Positions 36,206 to 45,500 of a stretch of 64,000 nt of DNA are shown piece by piece (within the stretch, counting starts at the first letter, position 1; each line of letters starts with the position of its first letter). The DNA comes from JAUIKM01 sp964445695 (lineage in GTDB: Bacteria; Bacteroidota; Ignavibacteria; Kapaibacteriales; UBA7675), in NCBI GenBank assembly GCA_964445695.1, contig CAYULF010000010.1, positions 62,001 through 126,000 on the forward strand, read 5' to 3'. Both the position numbers and the translations under genes were made by a program. Under the pieces are notes generated by a model. That model had not been told where the DNA came from, searched no databases, and worked only from the letters and a program-made list of their open reading frames with translations.

Positions 36206-39200
36206 ATGGCGGATACGGAAATACAACAGGAACAGGCAAAATCGAGTGCGGAAAAAGAGGCGGGATCAAATCGTCTTGACGAAGGCGCTTACGGCCTGAT
36301 ACGCGGGCGCATGCGGGCCGCCGCCGGCGAACTGCTGCGGGATCTGGATCACCTTAACAAAGAGCGCCGCGCCGTCTATGGCGCAGTCTCAACCGAACTG
36401 CTCGGCAGCGAACGCATCAGCACGATAAACAACTGCGTTCCGCGCGACATGACGCCGATCGGTTCGCGTTTTCTCTTCGGCTACAACGTACATATCGGCC
36501 TGCGCTCGGAGACGCGGCTGGAAGACGTCTTTGCCATGTACGAGTGGCGCGACGGTCATCTGGTGAGTTCAACGCTCGACAGCATCGACGACCCGCAGTT
36601 TAAACGCGAATTCGCCGAACTGTACAAATACTACAAAAACACGGCCTTTGCCAAGTTTGCGCGTCGCGGCGTCTACCTCTACATGAAGTTTCGCATCGGC
36701 TCCAGCGTCGACGACTTCAAGGCGTTTAAGTGGCAGATCAACGACGACGGCACGTTGACCTATATCAATAACCGCGGCGACCTGGAGTTGCACTATCCGC
36801 CGCAACATGAATTTGAGTGGAAAAGGCTCGGACGCGACGCACAGCGAACTGCCGGCACTGACTACCTCTCGGTCAGCGAGAAGCTGTTTATCTCGATCGA
36901 AAATGCGGTGTTAACGTTCCGCGTTGAGGACAATACCGAGCAAGGCGCTACAATTGCCGGCGAGCCGGTGGCCGAAGCCGAGCAAAAGCTGGACGACATG
37001 TCCATTGAATTTGCCGAGCTCGAGCATTTGATAATTCTGCGAATCCGGCCTTATCGCGAAGAGAAACTGCGCTACTTCGTGTTCAACGGCAAGACGCAGG
37101 AACTTAAACGCGTGGACGGCCTGGCGGAGGCGGCTATCCTGTTGCCGGAGAACCACGGGCTGATTTTTCCGCGCGGCAGTTACTTAAACGACGGCACATT
37201 GCAGGAGCTGGACACGCGCCAGGCGGACATGTTGTTCGAGCGTCGTTATCCCGCGCCTAACGGCGAGGATTTCCTCTTTGTGTTTTACAACCGCGCCGAC
37301 GGCGTCTACGTGCTTCTGCAGTACAATCTGATCGAGCAGGTGCTGGCGCCGCCCCTGGTCTGCAACGGGTTTTCAATTTTCGACGACGGGCGTCTGCTGT
37401 GTTTTCGCGTTGAAGAACTGGCACAGAAACACCACATGGTTCAGATCTGGCGCACGCCGTTCATGGTGGACATGCCGGTCGCAACAGAACAAAGCGATTC
37501 GCCACTGCTGAAAATCGGCAACCGCGAAATCGTGCGCTGCATGGCAGAGTGTCACGAACTCTACGGCCTGACGCAGAAAGAAGAAATCTACGCCGATCTT
37601 TACCTCGACATCACGCGCAAAGGCGGAGACATACGCGACGCCTATTTCTGGCTGGAGCAGGTTGAAGCCGGCGCGATTATTAAACACATCGACGGAATCC
37701 GCTCCGCTGCCGAAGCCGCGATCGACGAATACGACAAACTGCGCGCGGTCAAGGCCGACACAAGCCAGAAGTTTAACGAGTTCCGCAGCGAGGTGGAGGA
37801 ATTTTTAACGACTTCGGCGGCGCAGCGCCCGGGGTCGATCGAAGAGTTTGTAGCCGCGCTGGCTCAGGTGCGCGCTCTGCGTGGGCGGGCCGCCGCCGTG
37901 GCGGAGTTGCCGCACTGCGACGTCGAAGCCGTTGAACAACTGGACGCCGCCATCCGCGCACATGGCGAGGAACTGGCGCACGGCTGTGTTGAGTTTCTGC
38001 TGCGCGACGACGCGTTGGACGGTTATCGCGCGCGCATCGAAGTGCTGGACGGTGAAACTGCACAGGCGCGGAAAGCTGCGGACCTGATCGAACCGCTGGC
38101 GTCGCTGGACCAGCTCTCGACCGACCTCGAAATGTTAATCGACGTGGTTGTCAACCTGGACATCGAAGACAGCACGCAGAGCACGCGGATTGTAGAATCG
38201 ATTTCCGCGCAGTTCACCGACATCAACCGCGTGCGTGCGGGCATGCGCTCGCGGCGTTCGGATCTGGCGCGCGGCGAAGGCGAAGCCGAGTTCCGCGCGC
38301 AGCTGAATCTTATACAGCAGAGTCTGTTAAACTACCTGGAACTGGCCGATACGCCCGTCCGTTGCGACGAATTCACCACCAAGCTGCTGATCCAGATCGA
38401 AGAACTCGAAGCGCGCTTTGCCGACTTTGACGGTTTCCTGGATGAACTGGGTCTTAAACGCGACGACGTTTACAACGCTTTTGAACAGAAAAAAGTCGCG
38501 CTGACGGAAAAGTTAAACAAACGCGCGCTGGCCTTGACGCGTTCGGCCGAGCGCATTCTGGGCGGCATCCGCGAACGCCTGTCCCGCTTCGGCAAAGCCG
38601 ATGAAATTTTCGCCTGGTTTTCGACCGATCAGATGGTCGCCAAGGTACGCGACATCTCGCAGTCCCTGCGCGAGGAACTGGGCGACAGCACCCGCGCCGA
38701 CGATCTCTGGACGCGTTTAAACACATTGCGCGAAGATGCTCTGCGCAATCTCAAGGACGCCGATGAACTCTTCGTCGATGGTCCCGACCGCGTAAAATTC
38801 GGCCGCCAGATTTTTTCCGTTGTCAACGACAAACCGCATCTCAGCCTGGTTGTTCGCGATGACGAAGACTATTTTCACGTCGGCGGCACGCAGTACTTTC
38901 TACCCGTGCACGACGAGGAGTTAAACGCTCTGCGCGACGTCCGCGATCAGGAGATCGCCTTTGAGAACAACCATGTCTACCGTGCCGAGTACCTGGCTTT
39001 TGAAATCTGGGACGGCTACGGTGCGCCCGGGCTGCTTGAGGCGGTCGACGGCCGGGCTCTGGACGAGGCGTCGCTTTCATTTGTGCAGCACCACCTTAAC
39101 AAGAAACCCTCGGATGCGTACGTCAAGGGCGTGCACGACCACGATGCCGCCAAGATTCTGGCCGCCCTGTTAACCATTGAGTCGCAGGCGGGGCTGCTGG

Positions 39201-41173
39201 CCTGGCGCGACGCCGACCGCGCTTTGGCCTGGTGTTATCATGTGGACCGCGGCCGGGACGAATCATTGCAATCGCTCAACGAACAGATTGAAGCGATGCG
39301 CGTTGTGCGGACGCTCTACGAACTGCCGTACGAGTCCAGATATGTTGTGGACCGCCTGGAGCGCGAAATCGCGCGTTACTGCGACGACAGCGATTTTGCT
39401 CTCGACGCCGACACACACGCTGCGGCGGAATATCTGTTTAATGTTTTGACGCGCAATCAGGCGCGTGAAGGCGTCGAAGGTTTTGTGTTGAACGCGCGCG
39501 CGCGCGACATGGCCGCTGCGTTCCGCGAAGCGATGCGCGTCAGTCCCAAACCGCGCGCCTTTGAAGAATCGCTTCAGGGCCGCGAGTCCGCCGCGCTGCG
39601 TCTGCGCATCGCGCTGATCTGGTTGAATGCCCGTCGTGAAGGTCCGAACTCGGCGGCGAATGCCGTTGACGCGGCGCTTTTGTTAAGTGTGCCGGAAGGA
39701 ATGGAATCGGCGTTCACCTTCGGCGAGCTGGAAACACGGGTAACCGTTGACGGTCTGCACGGCCGGCACGTGCGCGTGGAAAAGGGCGCGCTGCAACTGG
39801 ATTATCACGGTTTTTTAACATGCGTTGGCCGGTTTGCAACAAATGCAGCGCTGCGTTTTCAACAGTTGCAGGCGCGCAAACAGCATCTGCTGGAAGAGCA
39901 CCGCCGTGTACTGCGTCTCGAAAAACTGCAGCCCGGCGTGCCGTCCTACTTTGTGCGTAACCGATTGCTGACGCGCGTCTACCTGCCGATGATCGGCGAA
40001 AACTTTGCACGTCAGATCGGAACCTCCGGGCGCGACACGCGCAGCGACCGCAGCGGCTTGCTGTTGTTAATCTCGCCGCCGGGCTACGGCAAAACGAGTT
40101 TGATCGAATACGTCGCCAAACGCCTCGGCATGCTCTACGTCAAGGTCGACGGGCCGGCGCTGGGACACGACGTGACCTCGCTCGATCCGGCGACCGCGCC
40201 TAACTCCGCCGCGCGCTCCGAATTGATGAAGTTAAACCAGGCTTTTGCCCTGGGCGACAACGTCATGTTGTACATAGATGACATTCAACACTGCAACCCG
40301 GAGTTCCTGCAGAAGTTTATTCCGCTCTGCGACGCACAGCGCCGCATAGAAGGCGTGTTTAACGGGGAGGCGCACAGCTTTGACCTGCGCGGTCGGCGTT
40401 TTGCCGTGGTTATGGCCGGCAATCCCTACACGGAAAGCGGCTCGGCATTTGTGATCCCCGACATGCTGGCCAACCGCGCCGACGTGTTTAACCTGGGCGA
40501 CATCTCCACGGCCGAGCAGGAAGCCTTTGAGCTCTCCTTTGTTGAAAACTGTTTAACCTCCAATGCCACGACGCGGCGCATGGCATTGACGCATCGCGAG
40601 GACGTGCCTGCCTTTGTGCGCTGGGCGCGCAGCAAGTCGCGCGAAGGCCTCGAGTTCAAAGGCTCGTATTCATCCGCCGAGATGCAGGACATCGTGAATG
40701 TGATCGGCAAACTGATGCGCGTGCGCGATACCGTCCTGGCCGTCAACAACGCCTACATCCGCTCGGCGGCAACGGCCGAAGCCTACCGCACCGAGCCGCC
40801 TTTTCAGTTGCAGGGTTCCTATCGCGACATGAATAAAATCGCCGCCAACGTGCTGGCCGCGATGACCGAGGAAGAGCTGGATAAACTCGTTGAAAATCAC
40901 TACGTCAACGAAGCGCAGACATTGGCGGGCGACAGCGAAGCCAATCTGTTGAAATGGCGCGAAATTGTCGGCGTCATGACGGAACCTGAACGCAAGCGCT
41001 ACGAAGATATCAAACGCCGCTTCGGCGACAATCAATTGTTCGGCGGAGCGGGCGACGGCGATCCGCTGCAGGAAACAATCAGGCAGATTAAACAACTCAA
41101 TTCCGGCGTGCACGCCATCGCCCGTGCAATCAGCAATCACGCCGGCAACAAGGGCGGAAGTTTAAATGAGTGA
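36206..41173 (+). CDS. Giant DUF3686/AAA ATPase (DNA repair ATPase family)
   Basis: 1655 residues. N-terminal DUF3686 region of about 450 residues (RGRMRAAAGELLRDLDHLNK; NNCVPRDMTPIGSRFLFGYN). A long helical middle (about 490-870) contains coiled coil. A second beta-rich region follows (RVKFGRQIFSVVNDKPHLSL; GTQYFLPVHDEELNAL). The AAA ATPase is C-terminal: Walker A SPPGYGKTSLIEY at about 1290-1302, Walker B NVMLYIDDIQHC at about 1351-1362, and sensor-like FAVVMAGNPYTESGSAF. Homologues are annotated as DNA repair ATPases but I know of no proof; genome neighbours are often flotillins, as here. It uses TTA-Asn codons unusually often. The stop overlaps the MOSC start. Confidence 0.88.
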   Translation: MADTEIQQEQAKSSAEKEAGSNRLDEGAYGLIRGRMRAAAGELLRDLDHLNKERRAVYGAVSTELLGSERISTINNCVPRDMTPIGSRFLFGYNVHIGLRSETRLEDVFAMYEWRDGHLVSSTLDSIDDPQFKREFAELYKYYKNTAFAKFARRGVYLYMKFRIGSSVDDFKAFKWQINDDGTLTYINNRGDLELHYPPQHEFEWKRLGRDAQRTAGTDYLSVSEKLFISIENAVLTFRVEDNTEQGATIAGEPVAEAEQKLDDMSIEFAELEHLIILRIRPYREEKLRYFVFNGKTQELKRVDGLAEAAILLPENHGLIFPRGSYLNDGTLQELDTRQADMLFERRYPAPNGEDFLFVFYNRADGVYVLLQYNLIEQVLAPPLVCNGFSIFDDGRLLCFRVEELAQKHHMVQIWRTPFMVDMPVATEQSDSPLLKIGNREIVRCMAECHELYGLTQKEEIYADLYLDITRKGGDIRDAYFWLEQVEAGAIIKHIDGIRSAAEAAIDEYDKLRAVKADTSQKFNEFRSEVEEFLTTSAAQRPGSIEEFVAALAQVRALRGRAAAVAELPHCDVEAVEQLDAAIRAHGEELAHGCVEFLLRDDALDGYRARIEVLDGETAQARKAADLIEPLASLDQLSTDLEMLIDVVVNLDIEDSTQSTRIVESISAQFTDINRVRAGMRSRRSDLARGEGEAEFRAQLNLIQQSLLNYLELADTPVRCDEFTTKLLIQIEELEARFADFDGFLDELGLKRDDVYNAFEQKKVALTEKLNKRALALTRSAERILGGIRERLSRFGKADEIFAWFSTDQMVAKVRDISQSLREELGDSTRADDLWTRLNTLREDALRNLKDADELFVDGPDRVKFGRQIFSVVNDKPHLSLVVRDDEDYFHVGGTQYFLPVHDEELNALRDVRDQEIAFENNHVYRAEYLAFEIWDGYGAPGLLEAVDGRALDEASLSFVQHHLNKKPSDAYVKGVHDHDAAKILAALLTIESQAGLLAWRDADRALAWCYHVDRGRDESLQSLNEQIEAMRVVRTLYELPYESRYVVDRLEREIARYCDDSDFALDADTHAAAEYLFNVLTRNQAREGVEGFVLNARARDMAAAFREAMRVSPKPRAFEESLQGRESAALRLRIALIWLNARREGPNSAANAVDAALLLSVPEGMESAFTFGELETRVTVDGLHGRHVRVEKGALQLDYHGFLTCVGRFATNAALRFQQLQARKQHLLEEHRRVLRLEKLQPGVPSYFVRNRLLTRVYLPMIGENFARQIGTSGRDTRSDRSGLLLLISPPGYGKTSLIEYVAKRLGMLYVKVDGPALGHDVTSLDPATAPNSAARSELMKLNQAFALGDNVMLYIDDIQHCNPEFLQKFIPLCDAQRRIEGVFNGEAHSFDLRGRRFAVVMAGNPYTESGSAFVIPDMLANRADVFNLGDISTAEQEAFELSFVENCLTSNATTRRMALTHREDVPAFVRWARSKSREGLEFKGSYSSAEMQDIVNVIGKLMRVRDTVLAVNNAYIRSAATAEAYRTEPPFQLQGSYRDMNKIAANVLAAMTEEELDKLVENHYVNEAQTLAGDSEANLLKWREIVGVMTEPERKRYEDIKRRFGDNQLFGGAGDGDPLQETIRQIKQLNSGVHAIARAISNHAGNKGGSLNE

Positions 41174-42020
41174 TTTCAATCCCGTTGTTCGCGAACTGCA
41201 TGTGTATCCGCTCAAATCGGCCGGCGGAATTGCAGTTGATCGCGCCGCGGTCGATATGCGCGGTCTGGAATTCGATCGGCGCTGGATGTTGGTCGACGCG
41301 GAGGGAATGTTTATCTCGCAGCGCGAATACGCGCGCATGGCGTTGTTAAACATGCGCCCGGCCGACGGCGGATTTGTGATTGAAGCGCCGTCCATGCCAC
41401 CGCTGTTTATAGCCCACGACCTGCCGATGAGCGACCGCCGTATGGTGCAGGTCTGGAGCAGCCGCCTGCGGGCCTGGACATATCCGGCCGCGGTGGACGA
41501 GTGGTTCACGCAGTTCCTCGGTGTCGAATGTCATTTAACTGCAATGCCGGACGACGGCAAACGCATCGCCAATCCGCGCAACACGCGCTCGATTACTCCG
41601 ATTCGTTTTGTCGACGGTTATCCGATTTTGCTGCTCTCGGACGCCTCGCTGGCCGATCTGAACAGTCGGCTTGCCACGCCTCTGCCTCACGACCGCTTTC
41701 GCGCAAACATGATCATTTCCGGCTGCGAGGCGTTTGCTGAAGACGGCTGGGACCGCTTTTCCATCGGCGACGTCGAGTTTGAAACCATCAAGCCATGCCC
41801 GCGCTGCGTCGTGACGACGATCGATCAGCGCAATGCGCAGAAATCGGACGAGCCGCTGCGCACGCTGGCGTCCTACCGCAATCGCGGCGGCGCGGTGGAA
41901 TTCGGTATGTACGCGCGGGCGCTCAACGCGGGGACCATAAACTGCGGGGCTGAAATTCTGCTTACATTGCGTCGGTCGGAAGCGGACAGCCAGGATCAAG
42001 ATTCCCGGCCGACTACGTGA
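41166..42020 (+). CDS. MOSC domain protein (mARC/YcbX-like)
   Basis: 284 residues. The ATG lies eight bases before the ATPase stop. N-terminal MOSC beta-barrel domain (ELHVYPLKSAGGIAVDRAAV, LEFDRRWMLVDAEGMFISQR) and a C-terminal MOSC domain with PLPHDRFRANMIISG, KPCPRCVVTTIDQ (the conserved Cys that binds the molybdenum cofactor in this family) and AGTINCGAEI. Members reduce N-hydroxylated compounds using Mo cofactor plus an electron donor. Overlap with the ATPase suggests coupling, but the functional link is unclear. Confidence 0.88.
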   Translation: MSDFNPVVRELHVYPLKSAGGIAVDRAAVDMRGLEFDRRWMLVDAEGMFISQREYARMALLNMRPADGGFVIEAPSMPPLFIAHDLPMSDRRMVQVWSSRLRAWTYPAAVDEWFTQFLGVECHLTAMPDDGKRIANPRNTRSITPIRFVDGYPILLLSDASLADLNSRLATPLPHDRFRANMIISGCEAFAEDGWDRFSIGDVEFETIKPCPRCVVTTIDQRNAQKSDEPLRTLASYRNRGGAVEFGMYARALNAGTINCGAEILLTLRRSEADSQDQDSRPTT

Positions 42021-42028
42021 AACTACGT

Positions 42029-42062
42029 AAGAGCTGTGAGCCCTAAGGGCTCACAGCTCTTT
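42029..42062. terminator. Bidirectional-looking terminator after the MOSC gene
   Basis: AAGAGCTGTGAGCCC at 42029-42043 pairs perfectly with GGGCTCACAGCTCTT at 42047-42061 around TAA, and is followed by TTT. The 17 bases at 42032-42048 recur exactly at 63552-63568. Confidence 0.85.
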
Positions 42063-42107
42063 TCCTGCGTTCCGATTCCTTCAGAACCCAATTCCCGAGA
42101 GAACCCC

Positions 42108-42356
42108 ATGGGCATCTTCTGGCTTCTGCTCATAGTCATCGTCGTACAGGGACTGTTGGCCCTGATCTCCACCCGCCTCGGCGCGCGCGAGTCGGCCGGC
42201 CTGCGCCTGGCCGTCAACGCGGCTCTCATGGGCATGTGTGCGGCGCTGTTTATCCTGGGCGGCGGCGGCCTGCTATTTCTCTTGATGGCTCTGGCTATCG
42301 GCCTGCTCATGTGGCGCGAGATTGTTCGTCTGCGTGCTCCGCAGGATCGCCGGTGA
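42108..42356 (+). CDS. Small membrane protein, unrecognised
   Basis: 82 residues from the ATG at 42108 (GAGAG nine bases before). Three hydrophobic segments (IFWLLLIVIVVQGLLALI; LAVNAALMGMCAALFILG; GLLFLLMALAIGLLMW) and a charged end (RLRAPQDRR). No family recognised. A strong terminator precedes it. Confidence 0.65.
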   Translation: MGIFWLLLIVIVVQGLLALISTRLGARESAGLRLAVNAALMGMCAALFILGGGGLLFLLMALAIGLLMWREIVRLRAPQDRR

Positions 42357-42412
42357 CGCCGTCTTCCCGGTCGGATGTTTTTATAACTCAGAATCATTGA
42401 CTTCAGGACTCC

Positions 42413-43756
42413 ATGTTTCCATCCAGACGCAGCGGCTTTTTTCTGTTTGCCGCCTCCTGTATCGGCCTGCTATTTTTTTGTTTGTCAACGGGAGCGAATG
42501 CTCAGAGCGACAGGGAAGTCACCGCGGCGATGCGCGGTCTGCTGCGAACGCTCGACGGCGCGCCGGATCCAAACAACCCGGCGGCTTTCATTTTGGGTCT
42601 GCGTGACGAACAAGAGAATCTCAAGGGGTATGTTTTACGGGTAAACGGAGCGGGTATCGAGATAAACGGGCCGCTGGATTTTCTGCCGCTGCCGTACGGC
42701 GACAGTTTGCAGTATGTCTACAAATACACCGAAATGGACATCACACGGGAGGTCGGGGCGGAAGTGCGCATGAAAGCCGGCGTCGACACCCTGCTGGATT
42801 GCAGCAGCCTCAGCAGCGTATTCCTGACGAACGACGTTTCCACGGCGCGCAAACGGGGCAATCTTACGATCGACCATGCGGGCGCCGACAGCTCACTGAT
42901 CCGGGAGGTCCGGGAATATCAAATGCGGTTCGGCGAAAACAAAATCGCGTGGTACAACGATTGCAGCACCCAACTGGAATATTGCGGCGCCAACGTCCTG
43001 ACCGTCACCGCGCGATATACCGGCGATACGGGCGGCAACCAGACGTATCGCGAGATAGAAGAATACAGCCTGCCGATCGGCCAGGTGATGAACAGCACAA
43101 TCTCGGGTTGCGATGAATATCTGAAGCCGGAGAACCTTGCTGTCGCCTCCACCGCGCCGCTGCGGCTGGAAGATTTTGTCGACTCAACCGAGCTGGCGCA
43201 GGTGCGCGCACGCGTCGTTGCCGATCTGGAGTACCGCCGCAAAAACGGCGTGGCCTCGGGTGATCTGGCGGAGTTTGATCGCATCGCCGTGGCATTCGAT
43301 GCGTCCCTGCTGCCGACGGTGGAACGCCAGCAGACGCTGAACTGCATGGATCCCTGTACGGAGGACATTCAGACTGTGTCATGCCGCGTGGTGCGTTGGC
43401 TGGGGCGGATGTACGCAATTGCCGGGACGAACTGCTGGGGCAACTACCTCTGCACCGGCGGAATTCCGTATCGATTTGAAACGCTCGTGGGCGCGGTGGG
43501 CGATGAATCCGATGCGCGCAGCATGCCTTTTGACCCGGCCGATCTGCTTGCCGCGGGAATCGTGGATGCGGCGCTCAGTGCGGACGGCAGCCTGGCGCTG
43601 TTTGTGCACGAAAAGGGGCTGGCGGTCTACGACGTCGCTGCGCAGCGACTGCTCTGGCAGTTGCCTTTTGATCCGCAAAAAACGCGGATCGTGATGGTCA
43701 AAAGCGTTGGCGGCGACAATATGAAACGACTATTGGACGTTTTGGCGGACGACTGA
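42413..43756 (+). CDS. Secreted protein of unknown function
   Basis: 447 residues. Signal peptide FFLFAASCIGLLFFCLSTGA, cleavage near NAQS. The mature region has about nine Cys, among them DCSS, NDCSTQLEYCG, SGCDE, NCMDPC, SCRVV and NCWGNYLCTGG, and ends in an Asp-rich helix. Mixed alpha/beta composition, possibly with a WD-like or repeat fold at the end (AALSADGSLALFVHEKGLAV), but I recognise no family. The signal-peptide DNA at 42462-42494 resembles the dispersed intergenic element. Start chosen at ATG 42413 with AGGA before it. Confidence 0.72.
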   Translation: MFPSRRSGFFLFAASCIGLLFFCLSTGANAQSDREVTAAMRGLLRTLDGAPDPNNPAAFILGLRDEQENLKGYVLRVNGAGIEINGPLDFLPLPYGDSLQYVYKYTEMDITREVGAEVRMKAGVDTLLDCSSLSSVFLTNDVSTARKRGNLTIDHAGADSSLIREVREYQMRFGENKIAWYNDCSTQLEYCGANVLTVTARYTGDTGGNQTYREIEEYSLPIGQVMNSTISGCDEYLKPENLAVASTAPLRLEDFVDSTELAQVRARVVADLEYRRKNGVASGDLAEFDRIAVAFDASLLPTVERQQTLNCMDPCTEDIQTVSCRVVRWLGRMYAIAGTNCWGNYLCTGGIPYRFETLVGAVGDESDARSMPFDPADLLAAGIVDAALSADGSLALFVHEKGLAVYDVAAQRLLWQLPFDPQKTRIVMVKSVGGDNMKRLLDVLADD

Positions 43757-43924
43757 CAAGCGGGCGTCGACCGGACGCGTAGTCACCGAAATTGTTGATG
43801 CCCCTGTCAAAGCCGCTGCGGCCCAAATCCGACGAGCGGCGGCGCTGTGACGCCGTCCGGGCCTTTCCATTCGGCCTGCCATGTTTTCAAGTCGTAATCC
43901 GACTTACGCTGAAAAACCCGCGCT

Positions 43925-45235
43925 ATGAGTCCTGAAAACTTCAAGTACATAGCCACGGCGATATTTGCCCTGGCTGTCCTGCACACCTTCGTTTCAAGCT
44001 ATTTCAACAAACTGGCGTCGAAGTATCCGGAAGGTTCGCCGCTCGAAAATCTCTTCCACTTCCTCGGGGAAATCGAAGCGGTTTTCGGTTTGTGGCTCAT
44101 TCCGCTTTTTTACGCCTACTGGGCATCCTTCGGCTTGACGGAGACGCTGGATTACTTTGACTCCGTCACGCCAAAACTGATGGAACCGCTGTTTGTCATT
44201 GTCATAATGGTGATGGCGGCCACGCGGCCAATCCTCAAAGCCACGCAGAATCTGGTGGCCATGGCGTCGAAGCTGGTGCCGATCCCCAGCGCTACGGCGC
44301 GTTACTACGCGACTGTGCTGGCTATAACGCCGCTACTCGGTTCGTTTATCACCGAACCGGCGGCCATGACGATTTCGGCTTTACTGCTCAGCAAGTTTCT
44401 CTACGAAAACAAACCCAGCCCGCAGTTGATGTACACCACGATCGCCCTGCTGTTCGTGAACGTCTCGATCGGCGGCACGCTGACGCACTTTGCGGCTCCG
44501 CCGGTGCTTATGGTCGCGAACAAGTGGCACTGGGACATCAACTTCACCTACATGGCGACGCATTTCGGCTGGAAGGCGGCGGTGTCGATCTTTGTTTGTA
44601 CCAGCGTCGTGACAACGATGTTTTTCCGCGAGTTCAAACGTCTGGACGGCATGCCGAAACAGGTGGAGGACATGAGGCCGATTCCGTTCTGGGTGACGGG
44701 TGTGCACGTGATTGCGCTGGCGTGGTCCGTCGTGATGGCGCACCATCCGCTGCTGCTGATCCTCGGATTCATGTTTTTCTTCGGCTGGTGCATCATCACA
44801 AATGAGTACCAGAGCGAGCTGCAGCTCAAACCGGCGCTGTTGGTCGGATTTTTCCTGGCCGGCCTGGTGACGCACGGCAGCCTGCAGGACTGGTGGATCA
44901 GCCCGATCATTGCCCAGCTGGAGAGCGTGCCGCTCTTTATCGGCTCGACGATTCTGACGGCCTTCAACGACAATGCCGCGATTACGTATCTCTCGACGCT
45001 GGCGCTCGACCAGGGATTCTCCGGACCGTTTACGGAGATGGGACTCAAGAAATACGCCATCGTGGCCGGCGCCGTGACGGGCGGCGGTTTGACGATTATC
45101 GCCAACGCGCCCAACCCGGCCGGGAACGCCATCCTGTCGAAGTACTTCCCCGGCGGCAGCGTCAACCCCGGCAAACTTTTTCTGTTTGCCTTGCCTTTTA
45201 CCATCATCGCTGCGCTCTGTTTCATGCTGCTTTGA
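43925..45235 (+). CDS. Putative Na+/H+ antiporter, tandem paralogue 1
   Basis: 436 residues with about twelve transmembrane segments. Recognised by FITEPAAMTISALLL, ALLFVNVSIGGTLTHFAAPP, ILTAFNDNAAITYLSTLAL and VVAGAVTGGGLTIIANAPNP, the pattern of the putative Na+/H+ antiporter family (Pfam PF07399 type). It should move Na+ against H+ across the inner membrane. The second copy follows 265 bases later on the same strand. This copy contains no TTAA words, unlike its paralogue. Confidence 0.85.
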   Translation: MSPENFKYIATAIFALAVLHTFVSSYFNKLASKYPEGSPLENLFHFLGEIEAVFGLWLIPLFYAYWASFGLTETLDYFDSVTPKLMEPLFVIVIMVMAATRPILKATQNLVAMASKLVPIPSATARYYATVLAITPLLGSFITEPAAMTISALLLSKFLYENKPSPQLMYTTIALLFVNVSIGGTLTHFAAPPVLMVANKWHWDINFTYMATHFGWKAAVSIFVCTSVVTTMFFREFKRLDGMPKQVEDMRPIPFWVTGVHVIALAWSVVMAHHPLLLILGFMFFFGWCIITNEYQSELQLKPALLVGFFLAGLVTHGSLQDWWISPIIAQLESVPLFIGSTILTAFNDNAAITYLSTLALDQGFSGPFTEMGLKKYAIVAGAVTGGGLTIIANAPNPAGNAILSKYFPGGSVNPGKLFLFALPFTIIAALCFMLL

Positions 45236-45257
45236 GCGGCGCGATTGAAAAATTTTC

Positions 45258-45308
45258 AAGGCCGTCGGGAGGTCTGCGCACAGACTGCGCGTTCCGACGG
45301 CCTTTTCA
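45258..45308 (+). terminator. Intrinsic terminator between the antiporter paralogues
   Basis: AAGGCCGTCGG at 45258-45268 pairs with CCGACGGCCTT at 45294-45304 across a 25-base loop that itself has paired GTCTGCGC/GCGC-type bases; followed by TTCATTTC. Confidence 0.7.
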
Positions 45309-45500
45309 TTTCAAACCGCTGCTGTGCCTTTCCATCCCGATTCGGGTCGGTTTCATCCCGGTATTTCGCCATTCGGCTCAACATCGGCTGCATGCCTGCG
45401 TTGTATTGGCCTGATTGTGGGCGGACGCCTTGCGTCTTTTCACGTATGTTTGCTCTGCGTACCTTCCATTGTAATCTGAAACCGAAAGCGAGTGACTTAC

